5,993 nucleotides of DNA from positions 1 through 5,993 of the forward strand of contig JAEDKB010000106.1 of the NCBI GenBank assembly GCA_016296045.1, written 5' to 3'. Positions 4,674 to 5,993 of this stretch are shown here, one piece after another (position 1 is the stretch's first letter; every line of letters starts with the position of its first letter). The notes below the pieces were generated by a model. The model did no database searches. It saw nothing but the letters and a program-made list of their open reading frames with translations, and was not told the origin of the DNA. Position numbers and translations under genes: made by a program. The stretch comes from Oscillospiraceae bacterium (lineage in GTDB: Bacteria; Bacillota; Clostridia; Oscillospirales; Oscillospiraceae).

Positions 4674-5516
4674 TAAAACGGTAAAGGCTTCATAGGATGC
4701 TCTGAGCATATCCAGACTCGGAATGCTGTAATTTCCGCCGATCCAGCCCAAGCCGATCTCCGCTTTCCTCCAGCCGGAAAAATGCGTGTCATAAATCGCC
4801 TCGTATTGTGCACGCGTGATCGGTCTGTCCTCGGCGTCCTTATAGTACGATTCCAGATCCGTAGACGTGATTTTCGAGGAATTGGTGGCGGTTGCGAGTT
4901 TTTCCTCCGTGAGCTTTCCGCCCTCAAGCTTCATGGCAAGCTTTGTCAAATTCGTCTCCTGCCAGACGGTCTGCACCTTGTCACTGACGGCATAGCAATA
5001 GACCTTTCCGTCCGTGTAGCAAACCACGGATTCCATCGGCTGAATATCTCCGTTCAGCTCCGTTACGACACACGCAGTCAGCGCGTCAAAAGTCTCATTG
5101 ACCTCCATGCACTGCGTATAGCTGATGGAACTGGTGGTGCTGAAACTGGACATCAGAATTTCCAGACGGCCGTTGTGATCCAGATCCGTCACGCAATAGC
5201 TGCAAATTTCGGTGGAAGAAGCATCATATTTCCAAAGATCAGAGCAGGAAAGAATCAGTTGAAGCTGCTGCTCCAGCGAATCTGCCGGAATAGCGGACGT
5301 AGGAAATTCGACCTCTGAATCTGAAGAAGGTGCAGCTTCACTTTCAGACACAGTCTCCGAAGAAGCCTCTGTCAGAGCGGTTGTCGCATCCGTCGTTTCA
5401 AAAGAAGCTGACGTTTCAAGGCCGGGGAAGGGCTTCGGATCGGAAATCATCGAACAGGCGGAAAGCAATCCACAGAATATCAGACTCAAAACGGAAACAA
5501 AAAGTACACGTTTCAT
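4668..5516 (-). CDS. Secreted lipoprotein of unknown function (282 aa)
   Basis: The N terminus MKRVLFVSVLSLIFCGLLSAC is a lipoprotein signal peptide with lipobox LSAC (18-21), so Cys21 should be lipidated and the protein anchored outside the membrane. Residues 22-78 are a low-complexity Ser/Thr/Glu/Ala linker. The folded part (about 80-282) contains DLDHNGRLE (111-119), an EF-hand-like or FG-GAP-like acidic loop that may bind calcium, and has many Tyr and Cys residues. No enzyme motif is recognised. The ATG at 5516 is chosen because GGAGG lies eight bases upstream and it starts the signal peptide. The in-frame ATG at 5627 has no ribosome binding site and would bury the signal. The gene stands alone with its own promoter (5663-5691). 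The last residues FTVLY and the stop TAA (4670-4668) fall at the end of repeat copy B, so the natural C terminus may have been altered by insertion. Confidence 0.92.
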   Translation of the reverse strand: MKRVLFVSVLSLIFCGLLSACSMISDPKPFPGLETSASFETTDATTALTEASSETVSESEAAPSSDSEVEFPTSAIPADSLEQQLQLILSCSDLWKYDASSTEICSYCVTDLDHNGRLEILMSSFSTTSSISYTQCMEVNETFDALTACVVTELNGDIQPMESVVCYTDGKVYCYAVSDKVQTVWQETNLTKLAMKLEGGKLTEEKLATATNSSKITSTDLESYYKDAEDRPITRAQYEAIYDTHFSGWRKAEIGLGWIGGNYSIPSLDMLRASYEAFTVLY

Positions 5517-5593
5517 TTGATATACCTCCAAATGTATATCTACGGAATCTTGACAAAAGATTTCATCAAACACCGTGGGCTGAGTACACTCAT

Positions 5594-5619
5594 GCGCCGT
5601 TTTCCGCAAAATCCGGCGC
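5594..5619 (-). promoter_or_regulatory. Hairpin in the lipoprotein leader
   Basis: GCGCCG (5594-5599) pairs with CGGCGC (5614-5619), and TTTT (5600-5603) pairs with AAAA (5608-5611) around a CCGC loop, with a two-base bulge: ten base pairs in all. The hairpin lies in the 140-base leader of the lipoprotein transcript. The partial palindrome TGAGTACACTCA (5581-5592) is next to it. A regulatory role is possible but unproven. Confidence 0.4.
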
Positions 5620-5662
5620 TCGTTCATCGCGGGAAAAAGCCTGAAGCTTTATATCAGATTCC

Positions 5663-5691
5663 AGTATACCGAAAAATCGCTTAAAAGTCAA
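5663..5691 (-). promoter_or_regulatory. Promoter of the lipoprotein gene
   Basis: On the minus strand, TTGACT (5691-5686, 5/6), 17 bases and TATACT (5668-5663, 5/6) predict a start near 5656 and a leader of about 140 bases before the ATG at 5516. This is a strong sigma-A-type match, and no other gene lies between. Confidence 0.75.
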
Positions 5692-5774
5692 TGTTCGACC
5701 CTTTTCCACATTCTTCCGATCCTATGGCAGAAAAAAACCTGCACATTTTGGGCGGTATTCTTAAGACAGTAAAT

Positions 5775-5813
5775 AAGCAAAAGGCGTGACGAAAGCGGTC
5801 ACGCCTTTTGCTT
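5775..5813. terminator. 16-bp perfect stem terminator
   Basis: AAGCAAAAGGCGTGAC (5775-5790) and GTCACGCCTTTTGCTT (5798-5813) pair perfectly around GAAAGCG. The T-rich part of the arm (CCTTTTGCTT) provides the tail in either direction. No rightward gene precedes it in the window, so it probably ends a leftward transcript entering from the right, either a gene beyond the edge or the structured segment at 5819-5920. Confidence 0.8.
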
Positions 5814-5818
5814 TAAGA

Positions 5819-5920
5819 GGATAAACACCAAGCAGAGCAAGGGATGCAGTCCCTTGTTCGGAACGCAGCGACACAAAACGCACATACGGGATTACCCCGT
5901 ACAGGCGTGCGCCCTTATCT
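5819..5920 (-). ncRNA. Candidate structured RNA or structured 3' region
   Basis: This non-coding segment holds nested pairings. The closing stem is GGATAA (5819-5824) with TTATCT (5915-5920). One hairpin is CAAGGGA (5838-5844) with TCCCTTG (5850-5856). A two-part hairpin has CGCAC (5879-5883) with GTGCG (5907-5911), enclosing TACGGG (5885-5890) with CCCGTA (5896-5901). In the leftward direction it is followed directly by the terminator at 5775-5813, the usual order for a small RNA or for the end of a transcript. I do not recognise the family. The 3' part of a gene lying beyond the window is the main alternative. Confidence 0.4.
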
Positions 5921-5993
5921 GTCCGACAAGCCGAAATTTAATAATCTGACTTTTTTGTCGTTAACTCGCAAAATGTTGGAATAAGACCTGCTC

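Noticed and set aside
4782..5318. 178-codon plus-strand frame
   Set aside because: It is antisense to the lipoprotein, which has a signal peptide, lipobox, ribosome binding site and promoter. The antisense frame has none.
5550..5555. Plus-strand TTGACA in the lipoprotein leader
   Set aside because: No -10-like hexamer follows at 16-18 bases, and no rightward gene is present to use it.
5516..5627. 37-residue N-terminal extension of the lipoprotein
   Set aside because: No ribosome binding site lies before 5627, and the extension would put the signal peptide in the middle of the protein.
5844..5984. 46-codon plus-strand frame at the right end
   Set aside because: It lacks a spaced ribosome binding site and its start lies in the stem of a hairpin. 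It is more likely chance within a structured non-coding segment.

Overview
The window looks like chromosome from a Gram-positive Clostridia-type bacterium, most probably Oscillospiraceae/Ruminococcaceae. This is an inference from moderately GC-rich coding DNA, strong GGAGG-type ribosome binding sites, near-consensus sigma-A promoters, a Ser/Thr/Glu-rich lipoprotein, and a small sigma-like helix-turn-helix (HTH) cassette of a kind I associate with Firmicutes. No species can be named from the sequence alone.

Layout, left to right. Positions 1-283 hold a terminator-like hairpin, a near-consensus leftward promoter, and the typA promoter and leader. typA (284-2116, +) encodes the ribosome-associated GTPase TypA/BipA. 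Right after its stop lies repeat copy A (about 2138-2349), followed by a two-way terminator at 2403-2435. On the minus strand, 3259 down to 2434 is a compact run of four tiny genes: a 52-aa Cys-rich putative zinc-ribbon protein, a 77-aa helical protein, a 79-aa sigma-region-4-like HTH protein and a 37-aa polar peptide. The first three overlap by 4 and 20 bases. Three of the four (52, 77 and 37 aa) are easily missed or mis-started in a long-ORF search.

Positions 3260-3513 are an AT-rich divergent control region. It carries a strong leftward promoter whose spacer and -10 box are covered by two near-identical palindromes 16 bp apart. To the right is an XRE-family HTH reading frame (TTG start at 3514) that runs without a stop, in frame, into tadA (tRNA adenosine deaminase, 3892-4371). 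tadA also has its own promoter (3841-3869) and ribosome binding site inside that frame. The simplest model is that the XRE protein controls its own divergent cassette, while tadA is expressed independently and perhaps also as a fusion.

A two-way terminator (4383-4428) follows tadA. Then come repeat copy B (about 4436-4673, inverted relative to copy A) and a minus-strand lipoprotein gene (5516-4668) whose stop codon lies inside the end of the repeat. Its promoter is at 5663-5691. The last 200 bases hold a 16-bp perfect stem terminator and a multi-hairpin non-coding segment that could be a structured RNA or the 3' region of a gene beyond the right edge.

The parts most worth attention are the XRE/mini-gene cassette with its operator-like palindromes, the XRE-TadA read-through, the paired repeats that sit in the same transcript orientation after two unrelated genes, and the structured right-end segment.
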